Of a stretch of 64,000 nt of DNA, positions 26,839-35,870 are shown piece by piece. A program made the position numbers and the translations under genes. Positions within the stretch are counted from its first letter, which is position 1. The number at the start of each line of letters is the position of its first letter. The notes beneath the pieces were generated by a model that made no database searches, was not told where the DNA came from, and saw only the letters and a list, made by a program, of their open reading frames with translations. Origin of the DNA: Aquiflexum balticum DSM 16537 (GTDB lineage: Bacteria > Bacteroidota > Bacteroidia > Cytophagales > Cyclobacteriaceae); NCBI RefSeq assembly GCF_900176595.1, contig NZ_LT838813.1, positions 5,846,001 through 5,910,000 of the forward strand, given 5' to 3'.

Positions 26839-27213
26839 GCTAGGACAACAAAAACAGGTTCAAAAAGATTTCTGATATTACAAAATAGGAAGGTTATGCT
26901 ATAGTGTACTTTAGAAAATCCTCGTTATTTCTAGATGTCTTTAACGTCCCGTTAGGGACTAGATATGGGTAGGCAAATTTCATTTTGGCGAATTTCCGTG
27001 CCTTTAGGTACGGAATATATTTTGTACCTAAAGGCACAAAAGCTGTTCGATTAATAGTTTGATTTTACCTATATCATGTCCCTACGGGACTTTAGTTAAT
27101 GTTAATAATGAGGTTTGAAAAATTAAAATGACTAAAAATATTTCCAGATTAAGTTAGAGTTTATATTAATAATATTAATTGATCAAAATATATGGCTTCA
27201 ATTAAATGAAATA
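26839..27213. repeat. Intergenic region with ~145-bp imperfect palindrome (26946-27090)
   Basis: The outer arms are GTCCC-GTTA-GGGAC (26946-26959) followed by TAGATATGGGTAGG, mirrored by TTTTACCTATATCAT then GTCCC-TAC-GGGAC (27078-27090). The centre is GTGCCTTTAGGTAC (26998-27011), a 12-nt loop, then GTACCTAAAGGCAC (27024-27037). Both centre arms are identical to those at 22387-22426. The element lies between the Crp/Fnr gene and the redox operon. Confidence 0.8.
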
Positions 27214-27927
27214 CTACCCGTAAAAATCCGAAAGCCTTGCAAGTCCTTTTTTATCCAGCACTATGATTTTCTTTCCTTCAAAATCAATAAGTTCATCTTT
27301 TTTGAATTCCGAAAGCAACCGGATTACTGTTTCTGTTGCGGTTCCAACCAATCCTGCAATTTCCTCTCTTGTGAGAATAATATCAATTTTTTCCCCAGCA
27401 GAACCATCTATTCCATACGTTTCACTCAGTTTCAAAAGTGTAAAAGCCAACCTTTCTCTGATGGATTTTTGGGTTGCATCGGTCAGTTTTTCTTCCATAA
27501 CACCCAAATCGTGGCAAAGGGCTTTGGTGACTCTCCTATGGAATCCGGTGTCTTCGGCAAGGACCTTAAGAAACGATTCCCTCGGTACAAAACAGATTTT
27601 GGCATCTTCCACGATAGTGGCTGAATTTGAGTAGGATTCCTCACCCAAAAGGGAGGAATATCCTAAAAAATCACCTTTTTTTGCCAATCTTACTATCTGT
27701 TCTTTTCCATTTGAAGCAGTCTTATATACCTTGACAATACCATCATTGATACAAAAAACACCAAGTGGTTTGGTTCCTTCATAAAAAAGAATTTGACCCT
27801 TTTTATGGGTTATAAAGTTCTTACTGTCAGATAGATGACAAAGATGTTGCTCAGAAAGATCTGCGAAAAGTGAGAACTTTCGGCTCATGCAAAGCTCACA
27901 TGGTGTGCTTTTTTGTTGGACTTTCAT
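27214..27927 (-). CDS. Crp/Fnr-family transcription regulator
   Basis: 237 residues: a cyclic-nucleotide-binding-type beta-barrel (about 20-140), then a winged helix with LTREEIAGLVGTATETVIRL near 172-192. The N-terminus has CELC (Cys10, Cys13) and Cys30, a pattern seen in redox-sensing Fnr relatives although not with E. coli FNR spacing, so oxygen or redox sensing is a guess. It is immediately upstream, in the same direction, of the rhodanese-to-polyferredoxin operon, which is its most obvious target. No clean TTGAT-N4-ATCAA site was found between them. Confidence 0.88.
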   Translation of the reverse strand: MKVQQKSTPCELCMSRKFSLFADLSEQHLCHLSDSKNFITHKKGQILFYEGTKPLGVFCINDGIVKVYKTASNGKEQIVRLAKKGDFLGYSSLLGEESYSNSATIVEDAKICFVPRESFLKVLAEDTGFHRRVTKALCHDLGVMEEKLTDATQKSIRERLAFTLLKLSETYGIDGSAGEKIDIILTREEIAGLVGTATETVIRLLSEFKKDELIDFEGKKIIVLDKKGLARLSDFYG

Positions 27928-27998
27928 TAGGCAGTTTTGTCAAATTGAGTGTTTGATTTTCACATCCAAAGATAACAGAAAACATGACACAAATCACA

Positions 27999-28475
27999 TT
28001 AATTAATTGGGAAATTGGGTAATTCATTTAATTGAATATATTCCGTCCCATTTCCTGCCAATTCCAAAAACAGGTGCTGTCTTCCATTACTCACCCCAAT
28101 AAATGGAGCTTCTATTGATTTGTTATATACAGCTATCTGCTCAGCTGTTTTTTGTGAAAGTTTTACATCGGAGGCCTTACATTCAATAAGCAGAAAGGGT
28201 TTTCCCATCCTATCAAGAACCAAAATATCAAATCTTTTTTGCACAGCATTATATTTCAATCCTTTTTCCAATGCAAAAAGACTCTTTGGATAATTTTTAA
28301 ATTGGACCAGAAATTGAATCATATGTTGCCTGACCCATTCTTCCGGTGTCAATATGAGAAACTTCTTTCTAAGTGAATCGAAAATGCTTAATTTTCCATT
28401 ACGCTCAGTCAATTCAAACTCAAATTGGGGAAAATTTAAGGATTCTGTCAAAAAATCCTTGCTGGACAACTTCAT
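27999..28475 (-). CDS. HsdR N-terminal-like (PD-(D/E)XK) protein, stand-alone
   Basis: 158 residues resembling the type I restriction enzyme R protein N-terminal domain family that occurs alone across Bacteroidota. The core RFDILVLDRMGKPFLLIECK gives the D-ExK nuclease pattern. There is no helicase domain and no hsdM/hsdS gene nearby, so it is not a restriction system as it stands. It lies 71 bp upstream of the Crp/Fnr gene on the same strand. Confidence 0.82.
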   Translation of the reverse strand: MKLSSKDFLTESLNFPQFEFELTERNGKLSIFDSLRKKFLILTPEEWVRQHMIQFLVQFKNYPKSLFALEKGLKYNAVQKRFDILVLDRMGKPFLLIECKASDVKLSQKTAEQIAVYNKSIEAPFIGVSNGRQHLFLELAGNGTEYIQLNELPNFPIN

Positions 28476-28526
28476 AGTACAAATATGCCGGGTTTTACAT
28501 TACTATTATAAATCAAACTTTATAAA

Positions 28527-30167
28527 ATGAAAAAAAATATCCCAATCCTTTCTATGATTTTTTTCAGTTTATGTTTTTTTTCATGTAATCCTGAACAAGA
28601 AGAAGTAGACCTCATTGTGCACAATGCAGTCATTTACACAGTTGACGAAGGCTTTTCGATTTTGCAGGCATTTGCAGTCAAAGACAATAGATTCATTGAA
28701 ATTGGTAGCGACCGGTCTATTCTGTCAAAATACAAGTCAGAAGAGACGATTGATATGGATGGCAGATCCATTTACCCGGGGTTTATTGATGCCCATTCTC
28801 ATTTTTACAGGTATGGGTTGGGCTTAGGAATTGCCGATCTGCTTGGAACGGAATCAGAAGAGGAGTTGGTCGAAAGAGTCAAAGACCATGCTGATAAAAA
28901 CCCCGATTTGACTTGGATCCTTGGACAGGGTTGGGATCAGAATCTGTGGGAAAGTAAGGAATTTCCCGCCAAAGAAAAATTGGATTCCCTATTCCCAAAT
29001 ACTCCTGTGCTACTCACACGAATAGATGGTCATGCTGCTTTGGCAAACCAAAAAGCTTTGGATTTAGGCAAAGTTACGGCAACAACAACATTGACAGGCG
29101 GAAAAGTAATTCTTAGAGACAAACAACCTACCGGAGTTTTGATAGATAATGCAATCAAATTGGTATCCACCCATATCCCTGCATGGAGTATTGAAGAATC
29201 AAGAAATGCCCTGATTGCAGCCCAGGAAAATTGCTTTGAAGTTGGACTTACATCAGTTGTGGATGCCGGTTTGGAAAAAGAAACAATTGACTTGATTGAA
29301 AAAATGCATCAAGAGGGCTCACTCAAAATGCGTGTCTATGCCATGGTCAATCCTACTGAAGAAAACATGGAACATTTTTTTACAACCGGTCCTGTCCAAA
29401 ACGATTTTCTAACTGTCAGAAGCTTTAAAATTTATGGTGATGGGGCTCTTGGTTCAAGAGGTGCTGCTCTGCTAAAACCATACCATGACCATGCCGGTAA
29501 TTATGGTTTTTTATTAAAAAACCCGGCTGATTTTGATGCATTGGCAAAAAGAATCTATGATAACGGATTCCAGATGAATACACATTGTATAGGAGATTCT
29601 GCAAACCGGACGCTTTTGGATATTTATGCCAAATATTTAAAAGGCAAAAATGATCTCAGGTGGAGAATTGAACATGCCCAAGTTGTAAGTAATGAAGATA
29701 TGTCAAAATTCGCTGCTTATAGCATTATCCCCTCGGTACAACCCACCCATGCCACTTCCGATATGTATTGGGCGGGTCAAAGGTTGGGGGCCATGCGAAT
29801 TAAGACTGCATATGCTTATAAAGATCTCTTGGACCAAAATGGCATGCTTGCTTTAGGAAGTGATTTCCCTGTTGAACATATCAATCCCTTGTATGGATTT
29901 CATGCTGCTGTAGTTAGAAAAGATGCCAATAATTTACCTGAAAATGGATTTCAGTCCGAAAATAAAATTACTCGCTTACAGGCTTTGAAAGGAATGACCA
30001 TCTGGGCGGCTTATGCAAATTTTGAAGAGCATTTGAAAGGAAGTATTGAACCGGAAAAGCTTGCGGATTTTGTGGTTCTTGAAAAAGATATTATGCTATG
30101 CCCTGAAATTGATCTTCGAAATGTCAAAGTATTCGCCACTTATATAGGTGGGGAAAAAGTTTATTGA
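28527..30167 (+). CDS. Amidohydrolase family 3 lipoprotein (YtcJ-like)
   Basis: 546 residues. The signal peptide ends in CFFSC (Cys20), so it is an exported lipoprotein. The metal-dependent hydrolase domain shows DAHSHFY near 91, FKIYGDGALGSRGAAL near 305, NTHCIGD, RIEHAQ and ALGSDFPVEHINP. The family hydrolyses amide or related bonds in a TIM barrel with two metals; real substrates are rarely known. It is divergent from the HsdR_N-like gene and converges on the helix-hairpin-helix gene. Confidence 0.88.
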   Translation: MKKNIPILSMIFFSLCFFSCNPEQEEVDLIVHNAVIYTVDEGFSILQAFAVKDNRFIEIGSDRSILSKYKSEETIDMDGRSIYPGFIDAHSHFYRYGLGLGIADLLGTESEEELVERVKDHADKNPDLTWILGQGWDQNLWESKEFPAKEKLDSLFPNTPVLLTRIDGHAALANQKALDLGKVTATTTLTGGKVILRDKQPTGVLIDNAIKLVSTHIPAWSIEESRNALIAAQENCFEVGLTSVVDAGLEKETIDLIEKMHQEGSLKMRVYAMVNPTEENMEHFFTTGPVQNDFLTVRSFKIYGDGALGSRGAALLKPYHDHAGNYGFLLKNPADFDALAKRIYDNGFQMNTHCIGDSANRTLLDIYAKYLKGKNDLRWRIEHAQVVSNEDMSKFAAYSIIPSVQPTHATSDMYWAGQRLGAMRIKTAYAYKDLLDQNGMLALGSDFPVEHINPLYGFHAAVVRKDANNLPENGFQSENKITRLQALKGMTIWAAYANFEEHLKGSIEPEKLADFVVLEKDIMLCPEIDLRNVKVFATYIGGEKVY

Positions 30168-30233
30168 TATGATGGTTTGAGGAAAATCCACCTTTTAAAC
30201 AATACTAATTCTGCCTTTGTCCGATTATTCCCA

Positions 30234-30929
30234 TTAAAACTCCAGATATGGCTTTAATCTTTCCAGCCATTCCTCATTGAAGATTTTTATCTTGAGCAAA
30301 TCATCTGCTTGAGTATAGAATCCATGCTGTTCACGATAAGCCACTATCACTTTTGCAGCGCCATAATTGATATAGGGATGTTGTGCCAATGAAGAGACAT
30401 CTGATTGATTGATTGCCAATTTCCTGAATATTTCGGGATGAAATTCAAAATACTCAAAAACCCTTTCCAAGACCTCCGGTGTCATTCCATAAACCTCAAG
30501 TAACTGGTCTTTGTGGTGAATTCCACCCATGTTTTCCCTGAATTTCACCACTCTACCGGCCATTGTCTGCCCTATACCGGGGACAATCTGCAATACGACA
30601 GAGTCTGCCTCATTAAATAGCAGTTTATTTAACTGCGGGGATTTCGGCCTCTGATAATTGATTCGGTTCTTGGAGGTATCTTGGTTGAATGTTTCATTGG
30701 AGAAATTCGGGTTAGGATTATAGGGCTGCCACCCTGCCTGAATGAGACTGTCTATTTTTCCCAAATATTGCTCGTACTGCTGTTCATTTTTTTTTCTGAG
30801 CATCCAATCATAAACGGATGGGAAAAGATATAACAGGAATAAAACAGGAAAAACAATCACCAGGCCTCTGGATTCACGCTGCGAAAACCCAAAATAAGAT
30901 TTAAGAAAAAAATATAACTTAGCTTTCAT
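30234..30929 (-). CDS. Membrane-anchored ComEA-type helix-hairpin-helix protein
   Basis: The start used is ATG 30929 (MKAKLYFFLK, 231 residues), which matches how such proteins begin; an upstream ATG at 30974 would add 15 residues. A membrane segment near residues 22-40 is followed by a linker and at least two helix-hairpin-helix motifs (VVLQIVPGIGQTMAGRVVKF and INYGAAKVIVAYR). These bind DNA non-specifically in ComEA-like proteins, but a competence role here is only a guess. Confidence 0.8.
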   Translation of the reverse strand: MKAKLYFFLKSYFGFSQRESRGLVIVFPVLFLLYLFPSVYDWMLRKKNEQQYEQYLGKIDSLIQAGWQPYNPNPNFSNETFNQDTSKNRINYQRPKSPQLNKLLFNEADSVVLQIVPGIGQTMAGRVVKFRENMGGIHHKDQLLEVYGMTPEVLERVFEYFEFHPEIFRKLAINQSDVSSLAQHPYINYGAAKVIVAYREQHGFYTQADDLLKIKIFNEEWLERLKPYLEF

Positions 30930-31126
30930 GAAAATTTGAAATGAAAAGTGAAACCAATTAGATACTACATACATTATATAGACAGGAAAATTTACTACAA
31001 TTGATTTAAATATACAATTTTAGTTATCAAAGTCACCTCCACTTCATCAAATCCTGAAAATTATTTAGACAGATTTTAAATTAGGAGTCAAAGAATCAAA
31101 ATATTCTTTTCCTATAGAATCTGAAT

Positions 31127-31134
31127 TAAATTTG
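31127..31134 (+). promoter_or_regulatory. Possible -7 element TAAATTTG for hemA
   Basis: An exact match to TAnnTTTG, ending 18 bp before ATG 31153. It overlaps the alternative upstream ATG (31132), which argues for the downstream start. No clear -33 TTTG is present. Confidence 0.4.
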
Positions 31135-31152
31135 CGACAGAAAGATTTTATA

Positions 31153-32424
31153 ATGCAAAAAAAGTTTAGAGCCATAAGTTTATCGCACAAAAATGCTCCG
31201 GTACAGATACGGGAGGTAATTTCTTTGGATGAAGGTTCTATTCATACCCTTTTGGTAAAACTGAAAGAATTTTTTAGCCTTACTGATACCCTTATTCTTT
31301 CTACTTGTAACCGAACGGAGATTTATTATTCCCACGAACTGGAGTTAAGTGCAGAGATCATTAAACTGATCGGCCTTGAAAAGGGTCTTTCAAATGTCGT
31401 GGATTATCTGGAATACTTTAAAGTTTTCAATGAAGATAGAGAAGCCATTGAACACTTGTTTAAAGTTTCAATAGGTTTAGAAGCCCAGGTAGTAGGTGAT
31501 ATGCAGATTGCCAATCAGGTAAAAAGGGCTTACCAGGCTTCTGCTGATCTGGATTTAGCGGGTCCTTTTCTCCACCGATTGATGCACACAGTTTTCTTTA
31601 CCAACAAACGTGTGGTACAGGAAACTGCCTTCAGAGATGGTGCTGCCTCTGTATCCTATGCAGCTGTTGAACTTATCGAAGAACTCACATCAAATACCTA
31701 CCAACCCAGGGTTCTTTTGATAGGTGTAGGTGAAATCGGAGAGGATGTCGCAAAAAACATGGTCCATATTCCTGAAGCCCAGGTCACCATTACCAATAGA
31801 ACATTTGATAAAGCCAAACAACTGGCAGATGAATTGGGATTCACCGTTGTTCCATTTGAGCAATGCAAAGAAGCAATGCAAAATGCGGATGTGATCGTGT
31901 CCTCAATTATGAAATCTGAGCCTTTCATCACCAAATCAATGGTGAAGGAAATGAATATTCAGAGTTATAAACTTTTTGTTGATTTATCGGTTCCGAGAAG
32001 TATAGATACATCTATAGAGGATGTGCCCGGAGCAATCTTGTATAATGTCGACAATATCAGAAGCAAGGCATCCGAAACACTTGAAAAAAGGATGGCTTCA
32101 ATACCCCATGTGGAAACCATCATTGCTGAAAGTATCGACGACTTTTACAATTGGAAAAAGGAAATGATGGTCTTCCCAACCATCAATAAGCTTAAAAATG
32201 CGCTCGAACAAATCCGGCAGGAGGAAATGGAACGGTTTCTCAAAAATGCAGATCAAAAGCAGATTGAGATTATCGAGAAAATTACCAAGAGCATGATGCA
32301 GAAAATTCTAAAAGTGCCTGTGGTACAACTTAGAGCTGCCTGTCAGAGAGATGAAGCTGACAAAATGATCGATATCATTTCTGATTTGTTTGATTTGGAA
32401 AAACAAAATCAAAACAAAGAATAG
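31153..32424 (+). CDS. hemA: Glutamyl-tRNA reductase
   Basis: 423 residues from ATG 31153; the ATG at 31132 lies inside a likely promoter element. It reduces glutamyl-tRNA(Glu) to glutamate-1-semialdehyde with NADPH, the first step of C5-pathway haem synthesis. The catalytic cysteine is in LSTCNRTE (Cys52), the NADPH domain has VLLIGVGEIGEDVAKNM, and a helical dimerisation domain ends the protein. No other hem genes are adjacent. Confidence 0.95.
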   Translation: MQKKFRAISLSHKNAPVQIREVISLDEGSIHTLLVKLKEFFSLTDTLILSTCNRTEIYYSHELELSAEIIKLIGLEKGLSNVVDYLEYFKVFNEDREAIEHLFKVSIGLEAQVVGDMQIANQVKRAYQASADLDLAGPFLHRLMHTVFFTNKRVVQETAFRDGAASVSYAAVELIEELTSNTYQPRVLLIGVGEIGEDVAKNMVHIPEAQVTITNRTFDKAKQLADELGFTVVPFEQCKEAMQNADVIVSSIMKSEPFITKSMVKEMNIQSYKLFVDLSVPRSIDTSIEDVPGAILYNVDNIRSKASETLEKRMASIPHVETIIAESIDDFYNWKKEMMVFPTINKLKNALEQIRQEEMERFLKNADQKQIEIIEKITKSMMQKILKVPVVQLRAACQRDEADKMIDIISDLFDLEKQNQNKE

Positions 32425-32536
32425 CTATTTCGGTACCTTTAATAAAAGCGTGCTATTTTTTCAAATAAAAGTTTTCTTTTGCATTTGTTTTTAGTCAACT
32501 CTCCATTTAATTTAAAATTTCAATCAGTATAAGCTT

Positions 32537-34114
32537 ATGAAGAATTACCAAGCCTTGGGAATAGGCATGATTTCAATATTTTTTTTGGGCTCCATAAATA
32601 ACGCTTTGGCCCAAAGCTATGAGGTCTATGATCAGGAATTCAGGCTTAAATCCAGAATTGAATATGATCAAATCAGTATCCTTGGAGAATCAGTAAGAAT
32701 CAGTTCGGCCAATCAGGAGTTAAAACTTCTGAGCAAAGATTACAAGCCTTTTATAAGCCTTGATGGGTCTTCCTTAATCGCTTATAACCAACCTTGGATT
32801 GTGGTTAAAGGGCAAAATGGTCAGGGAGTTTTTCATGAATATGGAGAGAAAATTTTCCCTGTTGAATATGACGAGATACAGACATTGTATAGCCTTGTTT
32901 TAGCCAAAAAGGGCAATGACTATTGGGTTTATAATAATTCAGATAAACAAACAAGATTTTTAGGCAATTGGGAGGAAGCAAAACTGACCACCAACGGCCA
33001 GGTAATCGCCAAATCAGCAGAAGGTTTCTTTCTACCGCTTTCAATAACTCCAAAAAAACCGCATCTGGATGTCAAACAAATCAATGAAAATTTTCTGGTA
33101 TCAAAACAGACAACCGGATTAGGCTTGATCAACAGAGAAGGGAAATACATTTTGGACCCCATTATCGATCAAATGGAATATTTGGATGACAACTATTTTT
33201 TTGCATTAGAAGGCAATCAATATATGCTGATTAGGGGACGTGAAGAAAAAGTGGATATCAAATACACTTCCTATCACAAAATCACGCTAGATGGAGATCT
33301 GATTCTGGAGTTTGTGCATGGTAAACTTAGAAGAGTAATGAAATATGACGGGATTCTTTTGGATCAGGTTGGTATGGAAAAAGTTGTTCCGGTTGGACAA
33401 AAACATTTTAATGTATTTCTGAGAGATAAAAAACTGGGTTTGCTTGGCCCAAATGGATGGCAGGTCAATCCGGTAACTGATGTGGAAAAAATTCTTCCAG
33501 GCAGTGAAAACCTCTTCCCCGCTATGAATGCCGGAAAATATGGCTTTATCAATAAATCAGGAAATTGGTCGATTTCAGCTTCTTTTGAAGAAGTTCGGGG
33601 TTTTTCAGAGGAAATAGCAGCAGTAAAAAACGATGGTCTTTGGGGCTTTATTGACAATTCGGGTCAATTGTTGTCTCCATTTCAATTTGAATCTGTAAGT
33701 GATTTTGAAAAGGGTATTTCCATAGTCAAAAAAAACGGGAGATATCATCTTTTGAATAAAAGTGATTTTCTACTTTCCGAAACTTCCTTCGGAAGAATTT
33801 CCAGAGGTGATGAAAATTATTTTATTTCCGAAAATGAAAGCGCATTTGGTCTATTGGATCCTTTCGGGAATGAATTAATCCAACCAAAATTTGATGAATT
33901 AAGAAGAGAAGGAAAAGACAGGATTTTGGTTAGGCTTGGTGATAAGTATGGAATATTGGATGAAAAAGGTGATTTTTTACTTCCGCTTTTTTACAAAAGC
34001 ATTCTTTTTGATCACGGAAGTTCACAGATATTGGCAGAATATCAATATCAGGCACCTCCTATCCCGGTCTTACCTGAAAGCAATAAGGAAAAGAGAAAAA
34101 GACTTGGAAGTTGA
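32537..34114 (+). CDS. Exported WG-repeat protein
   Basis: 525 residues with a signal peptide (residues 1-25, cut near ALAQS). At least six degenerate WG beta-repeats can be seen, such as YGFINKSGNW, LWGFIDNSGQLL, AFGLLDPFGNEL and KYGILDEKGDFL. WG-repeat proteins are common in Bacteroidota and are thought to bind ligands or partners, but the function is unknown. An intrinsic terminator follows at once, shared with the convergent floA-nfeD operon. Confidence 0.83.
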   Translation: MKNYQALGIGMISIFFLGSINNALAQSYEVYDQEFRLKSRIEYDQISILGESVRISSANQELKLLSKDYKPFISLDGSSLIAYNQPWIVVKGQNGQGVFHEYGEKIFPVEYDEIQTLYSLVLAKKGNDYWVYNNSDKQTRFLGNWEEAKLTTNGQVIAKSAEGFFLPLSITPKKPHLDVKQINENFLVSKQTTGLGLINREGKYILDPIIDQMEYLDDNYFFALEGNQYMLIRGREEKVDIKYTSYHKITLDGDLILEFVHGKLRRVMKYDGILLDQVGMEKVVPVGQKHFNVFLRDKKLGLLGPNGWQVNPVTDVEKILPGSENLFPAMNAGKYGFINKSGNWSISASFEEVRGFSEEIAAVKNDGLWGFIDNSGQLLSPFQFESVSDFEKGISIVKKNGRYHLLNKSDFLLSETSFGRISRGDENYFISENESAFGLLDPFGNELIQPKFDELRREGKDRILVRLGDKYGILDEKGDFLLPLFYKSILFDHGSSQILAEYQYQAPPIPVLPESNKEKRKRLGS

Positions 34115-34126
34115 TATCTTAAAAAC

Positions 34127-34160
34127 AAAAATCCGGACAATATTCATTGCCCGGATTTTT
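34127..34160. terminator. Bidirectional intrinsic terminator
   Basis: The arms are AAAAATCCGG (34127-34136) and CCGGATTTTT (34151-34160), with T-runs on both strands. It lies between the convergent WG-repeat gene and floA. Confidence 0.8.
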
Positions 34161-34182
34161 TTATATGATAAACCTTTATAAT

Positions 34183-35196
34183 CTATTTATCTCCCAACTT
34201 ACTTTTACCGCCTTCTTTGCCACTTCCCGTATCGGTACCTGCAATAGATGATCTCATTTCTGTATCAGATTTAATATTTTCCATTCTGTAATAATCCATC
34301 ACTCCAAGATTGCCACTCCTAAAGGCCTCAGATATTGCCTTGGGGATTTCTGCTTCAGCAGCAATTACTTTTGCTCTCATTTCCACTGTTTTTGCTTTCA
34401 TTTCCTGCTCCAAAGCCACTGCCATAGCCCTTCTTTCCTCAGCCTTGGCTTCAGCAACTTTCAAATCTGCCGATGCTTGGTCAATCTGTAATTTCGCACC
34501 AATGTTAGTACCTACATCTATATCCGCAATATCGATGGATAAAATTTCGAAAGCAGTACCGGCATCTAAGCCTCTTTCCAAGACCAGTTTAGATATCTTG
34601 TCCGGATTTTCAAGAACACTTTTGTGATTTTGTGCAGAACCAATCGAAGTAACAATACCCTCTCCTACTCTAGCCAGAATGGTTTCTTCCCCGGCCCCAC
34701 CTACCAACTGAGCAATATTGGCCCTAACAGTAACCCTCGCTTTGGCAATCAATTGGATACCGTCTGCTGCAACAGCAGCCACATTAGGTGTATTGATTAC
34801 TTTTGGATTAACTGATATCTGAACCGCCTCAAACACATCTCTACCGGCAAGGTCAATGGCCGTTGCTTGCTTAAAACTCAAGGTAATATTGGCTTTATCG
34901 GCTGAAATTAAGGCCCGGATGACATTCGGGACATTTCCCCCTGCCAAATAATGGGTTTCTAAATCATTGGTAGTAAGGGCCAATCCTGCTTTGGTTGCAG
35001 TAATGAGAGAATTCACAATAACACTCGGCGGAACTTTCCTGATTCGCATCCCAATCAATTCCCCTATCCCGACTTTTACATTTGAAAAGATGGCCGTAAT
35101 CCAAAGATTGACGGGAACGAAATAGAGAAAAATAAATAGTAAAATCAGCGCGGCAAAAGCTGTAAATAAAATAAAAGCCGAATTAGTCATTTCCAT
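34183..35196 (-). CDS. floA: Flotillin-like protein FloA
   Basis: 337 residues. An N-terminal hydrophobic hairpin (about 8-35) is followed by [20 protein letters not shown] and a long SPFH/YqfA domain. A coiled-coil-like Ala/Glu/Lys-rich part ([20 protein letters not shown]) ends near 290. FloA organises membrane microdomains. It pairs with the nfeD-like gene 3 bp upstream, the usual partnership. Confidence 0.93.
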   Translation of the reverse strand: MEMTNSAFILFTAFAALILLFIFLYFVPVNLWITAIFSNVKVGIGELIGMRIRKVPPSVIVNSLITATKAGLALTTNDLETHYLAGGNVPNVIRALISADKANITLSFKQATAIDLAGRDVFEAVQISVNPKVINTPNVAAVAADGIQLIAKARVTVRANIAQLVGGAGEETILARVGEGIVTSIGSAQNHKSVLENPDKISKLVLERGLDAGTAFEILSIDIADIDVGTNIGAKLQIDQASADLKVAEAKAEERRAMAVALEQEMKAKTVEMRAKVIAAEAEIPKAISEAFRSGNLGVMDYYRMENIKSDTEMRSSIAGTDTGSGKEGGKSKLGDK

Positions 35197-35199
35197 AAG

Positions 35200-35661
35200 T
35201 TATTTTTTAACGATGATAGTATTATTTTCCAATTTAGTGATAAAAACCTTTGAACCGACAGAAATAAAACCTGAATTGGATTTTACTTCAAAAATCCTAT
35301 TAAGAAACTCTGCTTTTCCTATGGGTTTCAAATCAGAGATTGTTTTTCCTTCCATACCTACTTCCAATCCCAATAATCTGTCATCAAAAGCCCTGCTGGT
35401 AATTGATTCTTTTAACGCAAACTTTTTCCATACCCCTGAGCGAAATCCATATACTAGGACTGAGAAATTCAACAACAGCGTAAGTCCCAGAATTATCCAA
35501 GCAAATTGATTATCGAAGGAAATAAATGCATAATAGATGCCCCCTATAGTAACAAATACCCCCAAAATACCCACCAAAGTAGTACCAGGTACAAAAAGAA
35601 TTTCAGTAATCACCAATATCAGCCCGATGGTCAATAAGCTGATTAATATGAGCCATGTCAT
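35200..35661 (-). CDS. NfeD-family membrane protein
   Basis: 153 residues. Two to three membrane helices fill the first 90 residues, and a C-terminal OB-fold (about 100-153, with VGMEGKTISDLKPIGKAEF and IEVKSNSG-like pattern) identifies the short NfeD type. Its gene ends 3 bp before floA, so the two are co-transcribed and probably act in the same membrane domains. Confidence 0.88.
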   Translation of the reverse strand: MTWLILISLLTIGLILVITEILFVPGTTLVGILGVFVTIGGIYYAFISFDNQFAWIILGLTLLLNFSVLVYGFRSGVWKKFALKESITSRAFDDRLLGLEVGMEGKTISDLKPIGKAEFLNRIFEVKSNSGFISVGSKVFITKLENNTIIVKK

Positions 35662-35735
35662 AAATAATATTTTTCATGAAAATAGGCAGTTTTTCCCGTT
35701 GAGAAAAATCAGACCTAAGATTTCTTTTTAAGATA

Positions 35736-35777
35736 GATCAAAAAGCCTTCTGAATTTTCCACAGAAGGCTTTTGATC
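35736..35777 (-). terminator. Intrinsic terminator of proS
   Basis: Arms GATCAAAAAGCCTTCTG (35736-35752) and CAGAAGGCTTTTGATC (35762-35777) differ by one unpaired A. On the minus strand the 3' arm carries a TTTTT run. It lies 94 bp beyond the proS stop. Confidence 0.75.
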
Positions 35778-35870
35778 AACTTTTTGTCTAAATAAAGTTT
35801 GAGAATAATAAGTTCAATGGATGTTTCAACTAAGAAAGTCCTATTTGAAATCCTTCCATGTTATACAGCA

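Noticed and set aside
27176-27186. Possible Fnr box around TTGATCAA
   Set aside because: It lacks the 4-nt spacer of TTGAT-N4-ATCAA and lies just downstream of the regulator's stop rather than at a promoter.
27999-28475. Part of a type I restriction system
   Set aside because: Only an HsdR_N-like domain is present, with no helicase, methylase or specificity gene; such stand-alone genes are common in this phylum.
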